Translations under genes and position numbers: made by a program
In this document: positions 1 to 10,690 of the stretch, one piece after another
How positions within the stretch are numbered: position 1 is the stretch's first letter
Layout: each line of letters starts with the position of its first letter
Source of the DNA: Gnetum montanum
Taxonomy: Eukaryota > Streptophyta > Gnetopsida > Gnetales > Gnetaceae
Assembly (NCBI GenBank): GCA_015680685.1
Contig: MNCI01007588.1
Span: 148,072-212,071 of the forward strand
DNA: 64,000 nt
Direction of reading: 5' to 3'
The notes under the pieces: model-generated
What the model was told of the DNA's origin: nothing
Database searches by the model: none
What the model saw: only the letters and a program-made list of their open reading frames with translations

Positions 1-540
1 GTGACTTAAAGGTAAAAACCAAACATTAGCAATCAACATGAAAATAGTTCATACCATCACGAAGAACACTTATTGGGTAACAAACTTACAGGGTGGATAA
101 CACACGCACACAAAAAAAATGGAAAAGTATAACGATGTTGTAAAACAAAAACAAGAAGAGTTAAAGAAAGTTGTAAAACAAAAACGTGTAAGAAAAAAAT
201 GTGTAAAAAAAATGTGTAAGACAAAAACTTGTAAAACAAAAATGTGTAAAACAAAAACATGTAAAACAAAAACTTAAAAAGAATTAAGGGCCCCATATGG
301 TTAGCATAGGTGGCCATCTCCCCCATGACTGAGTGGAAAGGGAGAGATCCAAAATAATGAACGTCTATTTGAATTTCATAGAAGTGCCCAACTCCTCCTA
401 ATTGATGTTCTTAGATTAAGGGGTGGAAGTTGGTAATGCTCATATTCCAATGTGTCTATGCCTTCGTTGTTGGCATGGTTTGTCTCCTCAGTTCGTTTCA
501 TGCATATTTTTTTGCTCTTTCGAGTAGTTTTCAACCACGG
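1..540 (-). other. Post-pol non-coding block of element A with TTTTACAC repeats
   Basis: No gene is visible. On the plus strand bases about 125-280 repeat units like TGTAAAACAAAAAC with a period near 14-15 bp. The same kind of unit occurs in element B (12040-12105) just after integrase. A G-rich box (plus-strand CCCCCATGACT, 320-330) matches the post-integrase box of B and D. The stretch 345-540 joins this block to the end of protease and contains the pol deletion junction, whose exact base I cannot fix. Confidence 0.6.
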
Positions 541-555
541 GGCGTCTACTACTTG

Positions 556-1302
556 TTAAGTGGTTGCTACATATAGACATCTTTGTTTCAAAATTTCAAG
601 GGCACACTTGTTACATGGAGGCATTTCCTCCATGTCATCACCTGATGAATCATTGTATGTGATGCATGGAACTTTCCTCCTCTCAATCTTTCCATAAATG
701 TTTATCTTAGAAATTTCCAAGGAAAGATCATGAATCCCTAGGTACACATCTACTGTACTTAGCCATGACCTTCCCATTATAATTGGGAAGTCCCTGTTGT
801 TTCTGTTAACTTCTATCACCAGGAAGTCAGCTGGGTAGGACCAACCGCACACAGTGGTAACAATGTCCTTCACCAATCCCAAGGGAATGGTGATGGACTG
901 GTCTGCCAGCTCTAGTTGGATATTGCTCTTCTTAAGCCGGGGCAGGTTTTAGGCTTAATACATCTCTCATGGTATTAAATTGACTCCAGAACCTGAGTCA
1001 AGAAGAGCCTTATGTGGTTCATTCTCGACGATTTGTAAATAGATCAAGGGGCTTCTAGGATCAGTTAGTTTCCTAGGAAGGTGGCCTACCTTGATCCAGT
1101 CGGTTATGGTATACATTAACATAACCGTATGCGTTAAGCTCTGTTGAACATAAGGGGGCTTTGAAGTGTTAGATGGTGGAGGAGTGTACCTAGACTCAAC
1201 AGCTTGTTGCGAGAGCTTGTCTGCTCTTTTAGTTCTGAAGAAAGGTCTTCTCTTTTTACAGTTGTCAGAACTAGCAGCGGGTTGAATGTTTACTACTCTC
1301 AT
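556..1302 (-). pseudogene. Retropepsin (aspartic protease) region of element A, broken
   Basis: The product would be the Ty3/gypsy aspartic protease that processes Gag-Pol in the virus-like particle. The first block (1302-967) ends with the active-site segment ALLDSGSGVNLIP, where DSG is the catalytic triplet. The second block (882-556) has the family's later motif DFPIIMGRSWLST. The two blocks are in the same frame, separated by 28 codons with in-frame stops, so the reading frame is killed by nonsense changes rather than indels. Element D has the parallel sequence ALLDSSFDVNLI. No RT follows. Certain as a protease remnant; the exact ends are approximate. Confidence 0.8.
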
Positions 1303-1314
1303 AGGGTGGCATTG

Positions 1315-3245
1315 CTATGGTTGAGTGGGGATTTCCCCTTGCATTTTTGAAGCAGGTTGTATGGGAACTATATGTGGAAGAGGTGCGGATGGAGTTGGAG
1401 CATGGTGTATATGTGGGATGTCTCCCAGAGGAGAAGGAGTCCTCCTAAAGTACTTCCGAACTTGGTAGTGACATTGGGGAGTTGTGTGACTCATAAAGTC
1501 ACTTGGAGAAACTGACTGCTGCACATAATAGCCATAAGGATAAGGTTGCTGGTAAGGGTATTGTTGTTTCGGCGATGGCATCCCCCATGACTATGGGTAT
1601 CGCCACTGTTGATGTTGTCCGATGGGTTGTGGTGGAGTTCCACTTAGATAGTATGTTAACGGTTGGTGGAACTTCCTTGGGTTACCTTAGGGATAAGGTA
1701 ACCTTTGGGGTGTTTGTCATTGGTTGAGTCTTGGGTTAAGTGCATACACCCCAGACTCCTGTAGATGTGAGATGATTGGACAACATCCCTTAGGATGGTC
1801 ATAGTGGCAGATCTCACATCCACTGTCATCGTCTATGTCTAAATCCACAACTTCATCGAAGATAGTAATTTTCCCCTTACCCTTGTTATGTGCAAGGCTT
1901 GAATTTCTCTGCTTTGTCTTATCTTTGTCACTACTTCATTCCTCCATAGACTCTTCTAAGATTTTCAAGACACTTTTAAGTCTGGAGTCTAAGGAATCCC
2001 ACAATTGATCCATCTTAGCCGATACTTCTGTTGTTAATTTTTGAATCAGCAAGGTTTTTCTGTTCATCAACTCTTCGAGTGGTGACTCATCCTCTTCATC
2101 ACAAAATTTCACTCCCTTCTTCTGAAGGGAGGGATCACGGTTGTATTCTTCCACACTCTCTCTTTTTCGTAGCTCACCTTCTTCTTTTGCTACTTGTTCC
2201 AACAAGTGATGAACTTCATGGGCTCTAAATTCTGATAGTTACCCTTGGGCATAAGTCCCAAGGGTTCTTCTAGTCTCATGTCTTAGCCCATCTATGATGT
2301 GGCAAAGTTGATCCCGCTGAGCGTCTCCATGGCCCAAGCAACGATGTAACAATGTGTAGTAGCGGGCCATGGCAGCATCCAAGGGTTTGTGATTACCTTG
2401 CTTTCATCCTTGGATCTGCTTACACAAGTTGGACACTCTGGAGTACGTCTAATACTTATCGTTGAAGAGTTCTAACATCATACTCCATCTCTTGATAGTT
2501 TCCAATTCTAAGGATTGGTACCAACTCTCTACTTCTTTGGAAACAACTTAAGTTTTTGCCACTTGTTCTCTATGTTTTGCAAGGCGCAGGCATCGTGGAA
2601 TGCCTGTAAATGATGCTGTGGATCAGCATTGTATCCCCCCTCAAAGCATGGGATATTGTTCATGTCTAAATGCTTGATCCGACTATCTTTTAAATACCTT
2701 GTGGGAATTCTAACAACCTCCGTTATGTCAAGCATACTTTAGGTTGCAAGTAGGGGTTCGTCATGATCATCTCTTTCATGATGCCTATGATGTCTTCATT
2801 GTTCCCTACTTTCCCTTCGTTCATGCCCTTGTCCTCTCTCTCGACTCTCTTGTTGAGGTCTTTCATTTTTCTTACCTTTATCCTCTCCATTATGCTTCTT
2901 ATGATTGTGCCCTAATGTGGAAGGAGAGGGTGAATGATGTGAAGAAGGGGAAGAAGAAGGAGAACCATCACCATGGCGATGTTTCCTACCTTCTCTTCTG
3001 CTACTCCGGCCCTAATCGTGATGACGATCTAAGTGCCCGTCCTTATTATGAGTTGTTGTTCCCTCTGTGAATAGTTGGTGTTCACGGGGATCAGAGCCAG
3101 TGTTATGTATCATTGAGCATAGGTTCTGATACCCCACCTCCTCACCATCATTAGGAGGGGGAACATCTTTTGATAGCGAACCCATTATGAGTGGTTCACC
3201 ATCTCTTATTTCGCTAAGGATGTGCAGGACCTCTTTGCCCTTCAA
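1315..3245 (-). pseudogene. Gag remnant of element A
   Basis: Pieces of one Gag are spread over frames: 3245-3012 (N-terminal, polar), 2735-2529 (segment ending NKWQKLKLFP, the start of the retrotransposon Gag core), 2205-1936 (charged helix with KEEGELRKRESVEEYNRDP) and 1581-1315 (Pro/Tyr/Gln-rich tail, PYPYGYYVQQSVSP). The same blocks occur in the same order in elements B, D and F. Gag would form the virus-like particle. A cysteine cluster near 1750-1830 corresponds to CQYEHPKGCC of element B rather than a standard CCHC knuckle. Multiple frameshifts make it non-functional. Confidence 0.75.
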
Positions 3246-3499
3246 TAGTGTATGTTGGCTCTTCTACCTTGAGTCCCTCATATGTTGTAAAGCTGTGGGA
3301 TGATAATCCCTCATGTCAAAATCACCCATAACATATTCAGCATAAAATTCTATCATGCTGACCTGTGCCAAAGCATGGAGAAGCATGTTAGGGACTGCCT
3401 GATCTAGAGGTAATACTATGTTACCATGTAGATCCCTCCAGCGTAGTAGTTCGTCTTGATGGAGGATAAAGGTAAATTCTAGACTTATTTTCTCAACAA

Positions 3500-3821
3500 C
3501 CCAGGTTTTAATATAATTTCCTATTACGTGAAATTGCCCAATCTTCTACTTATTTTCTTATTTTTGGAGAGGGAAATTGTGAGCACCCTGGGTCCTATTA
3601 TTTTCGAGCATTGTATGATGATTAATGGAACTCAAATTCACCATTATTATATTGAATTGGACATCGCTCTTCGGAAGACCTCATTAACCCTTGCTGCAAG
3701 TGGAAAACTCTTCACCCAAAAAGTGGACTATTTTTACCTTCCAAACTTGTGTAGCTATTTTCATAGGGCCAAGCATCATATATCGAAGTGCCCCATCCTA
3801 GTCAGGAAAAAAAACCTGTAG
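3500..3821 (+). pseudogene. LINE1 ORF1, C-terminal fragment with zinc knuckle
   Basis: ORF1 of plant L1 elements encodes an RNA-binding protein of the ribonucleoprotein particle. Here only the later half of the usual domain is present: a KLPNLLLIFLFLEREIV block followed by a CX2-type knuckle (CSYFHRAKHHISKCP, Cys-Cys/His spacing slightly altered) near 3750-3795. The tail after 3821 (to about 4220) is Ser/Pro-rich and broken. It lacks the N-terminal region, so it could not act alone. LINE2 has the matching knuckle CHYFHHEDHMFDSCP. Confidence 0.7.
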
Positions 3822-4221
3822 CATCTCAGAAAACCCATTCCCCAGTCACACCATTACGCCCACCCTCAGTATCCTTTAAATTCAACTCTCCTTTCCCAAT
3901 AGCTCCACAATCCTCCTCTCAGTCTAGACCCTCCAAGCCACAAAAACAATAATCAAGTACTCACACCTCCACCCATGTCATCCCCTCTAAGGTAGTCACG
4001 GACTCAATCTCAGTGGATGAGTTTGTGATGGGCAGTGGAAGGAAATAAGTTAAAGCTTCCTTTAGTTCTATTCCTCCCTCAAGCTCCTCTCCACTAAACA
4101 CTTCCATGTTTCCTATCTCCACCAACAACTCCTTTTCCCTCCTATCAAGAACAATGGAAGTTTATACTTTGACTTCCGAACCTTCCGTTGACCTCTTACC
4201 CAAATTGCCCCTTGTTTCTCC

Positions 4222-5115
4222 ATGAACCTCCTTTCATGGAACGTTCTAGGCCTTACTGGTAGGCTTCGACAGAAGAGAGCAGGAAACTTTATTTCTAGTC
4301 TTAATATAACCTTCGATTTCGTTCTCCTTCAAGAAATTAAGGTTTCAGTCGACCTTTTATCCTTTTCCGCCCATTGGTTTCTTCCTCACTCTTCAATCCT
4401 AGCAACGTCCCATGCGAGTGGGAAAGAAGACGCAGCCATTCTCCTTTCGCCCTACTGGAAAACTAAAATCCTTCACATTGGTTCCGATTCTAGACATAGA
4501 GTTTCCTAAGCCACCTTCTCTTCCTTGCATGGCCCATTTGGTATTTGCTCGATTTATGCCCCAAATGACTTCGCAGAACAGGCTCTCCTTTTACAAGAAC
4601 TTGCAAATTCTCTTCCCCCAGTGCCTTGGATCTTCAGAGGAGATTTTAATATGGTTGAATTCCCTCAAGATAAACTCAGAGGGGTGTTTTTTCAACTACC
4701 AAATCTTGAGTATCAAACTTGGTCCACCTTCAAGAAAAGGTTTTACCTTTTTGATGGGGTGGACACCTCTGTGGGCACTCCCCACCACAGACTTACCTAG
4801 AGCAATCTCCATCTTGGGCAAGCTTGCATCTACAGTAGGTTAGATAGGTTCTATTTCTCCATCCTTTCCTTCTGGCAAGCCCTCTCCACTACTATGGTTC
4901 ATCACCATGCTAGCTTATTAGACCATCTTCCTATCTCCATATCCATCAAGATTCATGGTAGCCCTCACCAACGAAAATTCCATCTTTTCCGACTACACAA
5001 CAATTGTTTTTCTTCTCCTGCAACCCAACTTATTCTATCCAACCTTTGGAATGTTGAACCTAGGCCCCTAAATTAGGTGGGTTGGATTAACTGGTGACAT
5101 CGGGCTTCATGTCGA
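4222..5115 (+). pseudogene. LINE1 apurinic-type endonuclease domain, broken by stops
   Basis: This is the exonuclease/endonuclease/phosphatase fold that nicks target DNA for target-primed reverse transcription. In order it shows MNLLSWNVLGL (the WN motif), FVLLQEIK (catalytic Glu), ICSIYAP, WIFRGDFNM (GDFN), SRLDRFYF and LLDHLPI (the Asp-His pair). All segments lie in one frame (4222, 4525 and 4894 are in phase). Stops at 4507, 4798, 5074 and about 5095 interrupt it, mostly where Trp or similar would be expected. The domain leads straight into the RT in the same frame. Confidence 0.85.
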
Positions 5116-6189
5116 GTGCGGAACTATGCTCGTTTGTATGGTAAGGCAGTGGCTACTTGGGCCAGACAAGAATACAACAAAATTCACCTCACTATTGAAC
5201 ATCTCACTAATAGACTAGCACAAGATCCCTTCAACACTCTAGTTCATGAGGAGCTAGCTAGAACAAGATTAGCCTTTCAACATTGGGATATGTACCGAGC
5301 ACAAAGTGCCCTAACTAAAAGTCGACTCACTTGGTTAAATATTCAAGATGACCACTGTAAGGAATTTTTTAAGTATCTCAATTATGCTTCCCCTTCACAT
5401 TCTATAGACAAAATCTCTAGCGATGGTACCATACTTACTAACCACAATAGTGTCCTCTCTTTTCTCAAGAATCACTATGAAACCCTTTTTGCAGCAACCC
5501 CAATGAACATCTCTTCGTTCAAGGTTGCCACCCCCAAATATCCTCACCTTATCAACTCCACTAAGCTACAAAGTCTTTATGCTGATATCACTTTGGTGGA
5601 GCTACAAGTGGCCTGTTCTAAGTTAAGTTGGGGAAAGGCTCCTGGTTATGACGGTTTCCCTGTAGAATTTTTTCAAAATCATTGGGATTTGGTGGGAAAT
5701 GATCTTCTGCAGGTCATTAACGAGGCTATCTCAACTAGTTCCCTTGGGCCCAATCTAAATCAAGGGGTAATTCATCTCCTCCCCAAGTCTAGGGATCTTG
5801 CCGATATCTCCAATTGGCGTCCCATAACTCTCCTCAATGTAGTGTATACAATTTGGGCTAAGTGCCTAGCCTTATGACTGAAAAAAATTCTTGGCCAGAT
5901 CAAATCTCCCCAACAAACAAGTTTTGTTCCTAGTATATATATTTTAGACAATGTGGTTGCGGCATGGAAAGGTCTCAAGTGGGTCGAGGATGATGGACAA
6001 GATATTCTCCTAGTAAAACTTGATTATGCCAAGGCTTATGACAACATAAAGTGGGATTTTATCTTGCAGATCATGACCAAACTTGGTTTTGGTCCTAAGT
6101 TCCTACATATGGTGAAATGCTTATTCTCATATGCTACCACAAGAATAGCTACTACCTTAAACATTACCTCTCCCTTTCTAATACATAGG
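5116..6189 (+). pseudogene. LINE1 reverse transcriptase, N-terminal half
   Basis: Continues in the endonuclease frame. It shows the non-LTR RT landmarks LSWGKAPGYDGFPVEFFQ, GVIHLLPK, SNWRPITLLNVVYTIWAKCLA and motif A LVKLDYAKAYDNIKWDF with its catalytic Asp. A TGA at 5875, where Arg is usual, is the main lesion. The frame is open up to the left LTR of element B at 6190, and the remaining RT motifs (QGCPL, the FADD position, thumb) lie at 33644 onward. LINE2 encodes a clearly related copy (DEIPTEFFKNHWDF). Confidence 0.9.
6185..6189. repeat. Target-site duplication of element B, left copy
   Basis: ATAGG directly before the LTR start TGATGAG. The same five bases follow the right LTR at 33639-33643. 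A 5-bp duplication is normal for Ty3/gypsy integrase. Confidence 0.95.
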
Positions 6190-7096
6190 TGATGAGCGAC
6201 TAGGTATCCCTACGCCCAACCATACGAATCACGAGCGTTCACGCGCGACTCGGTTGAAATCCACAGACTGTAAGCACTTAACATACACTAGACTTCTAAC
6301 TAGTGAAACCTTGGGTTAGAATGGTCTTTGTCATCCTAATCTCACTTGTGAGGTTCTGTTTACGACGGTTAAGTGAGACCAAGGCTAATGATTTTTATAT
6401 CTTTTTAATTATCTTTTTGAAGACTAATCATCTTGGAAAATAAGGATAGAATATTAATTAATCTAAAATTTTCTTAATCTAAATCTTAACTAATCCTAAC
6501 ATAAGTATCTGATCCCATCTTCTGAGCATGTTCTGAGCATCTCCTAACACTTCTAGGTTACCAGATGTTAAGTGTCATTGGGCTTACCAAGTGTTTGGGT
6601 TACATTCGAGATGGTCGTACTTATGGCCTTAATGAACTACGAATGAACAATAGTGATTGAAATTATAATAACAGAAACTTAAGTAATTAACAAGTAACTA
6701 ATAAAGCATAAACACATTAAACTATTAAATGCATAAAATAACTAAGTCCAAATGCTACAAGGAATTCTTGAATAGTTCATCTTTATTGTCGTCATGCCAA
6801 TGGGCTCAGATACATTAACACTCGAATAAAGAGCCGATCACTTTTCTTACACCTTCTGCGGGCACTTGGAAAATATTCTATCTCCTACAAGAATAAACAG
6901 CAAGAGCTTTGCTACAACTACGATGCTTAAATGAGACGGAAGGCCCTCTTATTTATAGGCCGGAAAAGGTGGCTGCATAAATGGGGCCACGTCGACATAG
7001 GGTGGCTACATCGACAGGCCCGCGTCGATGCGACCATGCATACACGGCCCCGTATGTGCAGCCCAGTCTACACATTGACTAAATGACACTTCATCA
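6190..7096 (-). repeat. Element B 3' LTR (left)
   Basis: 907 bp. Read on the minus strand it begins TGATGAAGTG, then a block rich in the palindromes GTCGAC and GTATAC (about 7080-6961), then a TATA box (TATAAAT, about 6957-6949), and ends in TCATCA. It aligns along its whole length with 32740-33638, with visible differences concentrated at CG/TG/CA positions. Confidence 0.95.
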
Positions 7097-7112
7097 TACC
7101 CCCACAACTAAG
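7097..7112 (-). promoter_or_regulatory. Polypurine tract of element B
   Basis: On the minus strand, TTAGTTGTGGGGGTA sits directly before the 3' LTR start TGATGAAG. This is the expected position and composition for the primer of plus-strand DNA synthesis. Elements D and F have the equivalent AGTCATGAGGGTA and AATCATGGGGGTA before their LTRs. Confidence 0.85.
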
Positions 7113-7336
7113 CAAAAACTCATCCTCAAGTTACTTTACAATTTGGAAGGTATAGATTCTTATTTACAACACACATAACTTAAACACATACATGACACAA
7201 CATAAATTTAACCAAGTGCCCGAGTTACAGAGGGTGAAAAATTACAAAAATGGTAGTGTTTAGAGACAAAATTGAACACCTCGCTAGTCTGAGAACCTCT
7301 GCTGTGTAGGATGATGCATGAAATTGATGGAGAAGA

Positions 7337-10190
7337 TTATACCGTCCCTAGGGGCGGTGGTTCTGACGAACCTTCTCCAGCCTCTAGCCCATGTGTTGGT
7401 GGTGGCATGGATGTCGGTAGCCCTGTGGCAGTTGTAACTTCTGGAGGCAATCGGAAAGCCTCCAAGAGAGCCCTCATTTTTTCTTCTTTGCTTCTAGGGT
7501 CATTCACGATCCAGGTAGCTTCTCCAATGTGTGCTAGAACTGGAACTTCCCAGGGACAAGGCAACGCTGGAATGAGTTTTTTTAAGTTGATGAACCAGGC
7601 TGCAAACTACTTGCATTCGATGTCAAATGCTCGGATGGATGCCTACAGCTGTTGGTAGTCATTCATTCTTTAGGCCAGGTCCTCTGCAACTATATGTTAT
7701 CCTTCAAAGCTTGGGTGGAGGACCTCGAGTTCTGTGTTTGCTATTACCAGCTTTTGTTTTGTTGCCTTGTGCACCTGGAACTCTCCCTTGTATAAGGAAT
7801 ATGAGGCGGTCACTTGCTTTTCTAACTCTGACCGCAGTCTCCCAGCTGTGAGCATAGCCAAGTTTGCATATCGAAGGTTGGCCAACTCCATGTATTCTAT
7901 CATTTCACCGATCTGCAGCTCCTTTAGATGGATTTCCACTTTATTGTAGGTGTTCAATCCATTGAAGATATATGACCATATATCACCTCCCTCTCAGACT
8001 TGCTAGAGTGCTTGGTTCATCTTGGCTTTGGCGACTTGAATGTGCTTCTCATTTACCTCCTTCTACAATCCCACTTGGTCCCTGTAATGATTTTTGACTT
8101 TTTTGAAATTCAGGGCCTCATTTTTCCAAGCGACAATTTTGATTGCAAACTTTTGTCACAATGCCCGAACCTCCTCCATTGACAGATTTCAATTTTCAGC
8201 TGCTAACCTTCTTATGTCAACATTCACCCTGGCTAGCTCCTCCTGTTGTTGGTGGATAAAATCTTTCATGTGTTCGTTCTTTGCACCAACATTACGCAGG
8301 CGATGAACTTTCACGATCAATTGACGTTCTCCTAGCAAACCACTGCCAAGTCCTTTTCTAAGTGATACACTCGGGCGTCTGCTATGGACTTGTCGAGGAT
8401 CTCCATCTCTCACACATCCTCAATGACCTACAGTTTAAGCTAAAGCTACTGAAAAGCTTCATCTTTGGTGATTTCACGGTTGAGGATGGCAGGATCGGTA
8501 AGTTGGGCTCTTAATTGGGCTACCTCAGTTGCCAAGTGCTGACAAGTAGCTTGAGGAGCTTCTAGTTGCCCTTCCAAAACAAGGTTCTTACCCCTTGTCG
8601 AGAGTAGCTCCGACTGGGTCGCAATAATGTTGTCCAGAAGGTCAAAGACATCCGAAAGTAGTTGCCCGATTCCCACTAGTCGGTCCAACAATTCTTCATG
8701 TTGGGCTGCATCAATCTTGCTACATGAGGTTTTGGTAGACACCTGTACATCTTGTAGTCCATGAATGTTTGGTACAGGTGCTGCTAGTGCATTGAGAGCT
8801 ATAGCAATTGTATCAGCAACCACCTCGGCCACAACTTCCTGTCCCTGGTGCTGCATCACCAGGACCGTCACCTCTTCACCATCTTCCAAGCATACCGAGA
8901 AAGTAGCAGCATTCCCTGAGATTTCAAGGAATAACTGTTGAGTTGCGATTGATACATCTCGGATGCTTGGATCTGTTCTGGTTGGAATTGGTGCTCGGGT
9001 GATGGAGAATATCAACCCTGCCCTTTCAAGCAAGCTGACTGATTGAGCCACTTTCTCTAGGTGGCTAATGGTAGGGTGATAGACCAAAGGATCTTCTCCT
9101 CCACCAGTCCTGTCGGATTGCTCTTACTGGCTCAAGAGAGTTTCCTGGATCTCATAGATGTATTTTGCAATGGTTTGCGAGCCCGGCTGCGTTGTTTGTG
9201 CAGGTGGTGGAGGTGGTTGCTAATCTTCCTCTATCTGTGTGGCGGCAGGTGTTTTATCTTTCATCATTTCTCGCCACAAGGCAATTGGGACACATCGAAT
9301 GATATCATTAGAGTATCATGCTATCCCTGCCCATTTGCATAACTTTTGAATTAGGCAAGGAAAGGGGAGAGCTCGTCTTCAATGTTCATTCTCAATGAAC
9401 CTCTTTTCAATCTCCACAAACAGCAGTTGTGGAAGACTCATGGGAAATTTCCCACTTAAGGTGACACACGCACAAGCTGAGAAGGCAGTAATTTTGTTGG
9501 GTCTTACTGTTGGATTCAAATGGTAAGATGTGATCTTTGAGTATACTCTCTCCACCATGGTCAAGGAGCCAACTTCCTTGTGCTCTACCCCGTAGTACCG
9601 TTTGGTCCATTATACCTTTACCTCTAGATCAGCCTGCTTTGAAATTTCCACCACATCTGCCCCAGATTCAGGCAACCCCAGAGCTTGTGCCATTACTTCC
9701 GAAGAGTAAGAGACATAAATGTCTTTGATTCTTACTCTAGACCCTAGTTGCCGATTCGACTAGAAGAGATAAGTTTCTCCTAAGTACCATTCACCATTGG
9801 TTGTGATGATTGGCCACATCGGAGAGTTCTACAATTCGAGCCTCACGTCTTCTGGTGCATGATCGAGGAATGGTTCAAAATTTAGCTCTTGGAGGACCAT
9901 TCACTACATTTCACGTGGCGTGATAGCATCAAGGCAAGCTTGGGTCAGGGTAACCTCAAGCCACAGTGCTATCCCAAGAATCTCATCCCCGACGATTGCT
10001 CACCGGGAATCTCCTCTTTGGAAATCTGATGAACAGATTCCACGTTAGGTCTTTCGCGGAAGGGCCCAGTTGCATGAGAGCCCTCTGCATACTCTGGCAG
10101 TTGCACACCTCATCCCCTTCTTGTGCATGGGCACTTGTCCCTTGGTTGTGACAGTCCTTCGTCCCTTGGGTGCCTCAGTTTGGGTGCCAT
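7337..10190 (-). pseudogene. Element B 3' ORF: plant-transposon-type protein with coiled-coil tail, broken
   Basis: The frame would start at the ATG at 10190 (MAPK..., matching element F) directly after a splice-acceptor-like site, and end at 7337 (...PPPLGTV), about 950 codons. Its N-terminal half corresponds to the globular domain seen more clearly in element F. The best-preserved block (9087-8446) contains LVMQHQGQEVVAEVVADTI and LLDRLVGIGQLLSDVFDLLD followed by a long helical region. The C-terminal end (7564-7337) has WEVPVLAHIGEATWIVNDP, which matches element D's WDVSILAHIGKATWIMHDP. From memory the N-terminal domain resembles the putative plant transposon protein family carried by Athila-like elements. 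Many frameshifts and stops; function unknown. Confidence 0.7.
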
Positions 10191-10411
10191 TTGCAATCAA
10201 ACATAACCATCCGTTAGACCATTCATAAGTAGTTTAAGATGGTCCATATATACTTTCTTAGTTTAACCAAGTTATGTTAATGGCATAGGCACACTATTAA
10301 GTTTCCTAGAGCATTAAGTTAGGGGTTAGGGCCAAATTTTTTGTAATTAACAAACTAATTAATTAATTACATAAAGGCACCCCCCCCCCCCCCCCACAAC
10401 TGAGAGCATAC
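10191..10411 (-). other. Predicted leader intron upstream of the element B 3' ORF
   Basis: On the minus strand a donor CCAGAG|GTATGC (GT at 10411-10410) and an acceptor position TTTGATTGCAA|ATG just before the 3' ORF bound 221 bp. The acceptor AG has changed to AA in this copy; elements D and F keep AG|ATG at the same place. A G-rich box (plus-strand 10380-10401) lies about 15 nt inside the donor, as in element D. Confidence 0.6.
10380..10395. repeat. Run of 16 C (G on the element strand)
   Basis: A homopolymer at the position of the GTGGGGG box found in elements D and F. Its length may be inflated by slippage or by sequencing. Confidence 0.9.
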
Positions 10412-10552
10412 CTCTGGGTGCATAAAAGGGTGAGGACAGGTTGATGCGGACACGTGATGGAATGTAGGTGCGTTGGGAAGGGTTAGGCAGAAAAAATGAA
10501 AAAAACTCCCCTCAATTTAAACTCCAAATGATGAAAAAAAATGAAAGTGCAG

Positions 10553-10690
10553 TGGGTGTATATATAGGGGTTGGGCGCTACATCGACGGGGCCACGTATA
10601 CGCGACCACGTATATGTAGGCACTACGTATACGGGGCCTCGTATACATAGCACTATTCACCCATGGACCAACGTTGACCAACCCAGAAAA
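10553..10690 (-). promoter_or_regulatory. LTR-like internal promoter of element B
   Basis: On the minus strand a set of GTATACG, CGTATAC and CGTCGATG motifs (10680-10575) runs into a TATA box CCCCTATATATAC (10566-10557). The same motif types, in the same arrangement before TATA, occur in this element's own LTRs (7080-6949 and 33620-33506). It lies about 120-150 bp upstream of the leader-intron donor and faces the 3' ORF. Confidence 0.6.

Larger units (their letters stand above)
1..3487 (-). mobile_element. Element A: truncated Athila-like Ty3/gypsy element lacking RT and integrase
   Basis: On the minus strand the order is gag (3245 to 1315), protease (1302 to 556), then the non-coding block that in elements B and D follows integrase (near 345 to 1). 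No RT, RNase H or integrase lies between protease and that block, so pol has been deleted. No LTR is in view: the 3' side leaves the window at base 1, and the 5' side stops near 3487, where LINE1 sequence starts. Family membership rests on close resemblance of Gag, of the protease flank and of the post-integrase block to elements B, D and F. Confidence 0.8.
3488..6189 (+). mobile_element. LINE1, 5' part (plant L1-type non-LTR retrotransposon)
   Basis: A plus-strand LINE that begins with the C-terminal part of ORF1 and continues through endonuclease into reverse transcriptase, where element B interrupts it at 6190. It resumes at 33644. Removing B and one copy of its 5-bp target duplication rejoins the RT reading frame directly into the conserved QGCPL motif. 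The missing start of ORF1 is consistent with 5' truncation at insertion into element A. The left boundary (about 3488) is judged from where Gag-type sequence stops and ORF1 begins. Confidence 0.85.

Noticed and set aside
57-326. 89-codon minus-strand ORF with FLFYTFLFYKFL-like sequence
   Set aside because: It is the translation of the GTAAAACAAAAA tandem repeat; low complexity, no start context, no homologous ORF in the other elements.
2744-3070. Plus-strand 108-codon ORF in element A
   Set aside because: Opposite-strand shadow of the charged N-terminal part of Gag.
7311-8306. Plus-strand ORFs at the end of element B
   Set aside because: Antisense of the 3' ORF; the minus strand matches elements D and F, the plus strand does not.
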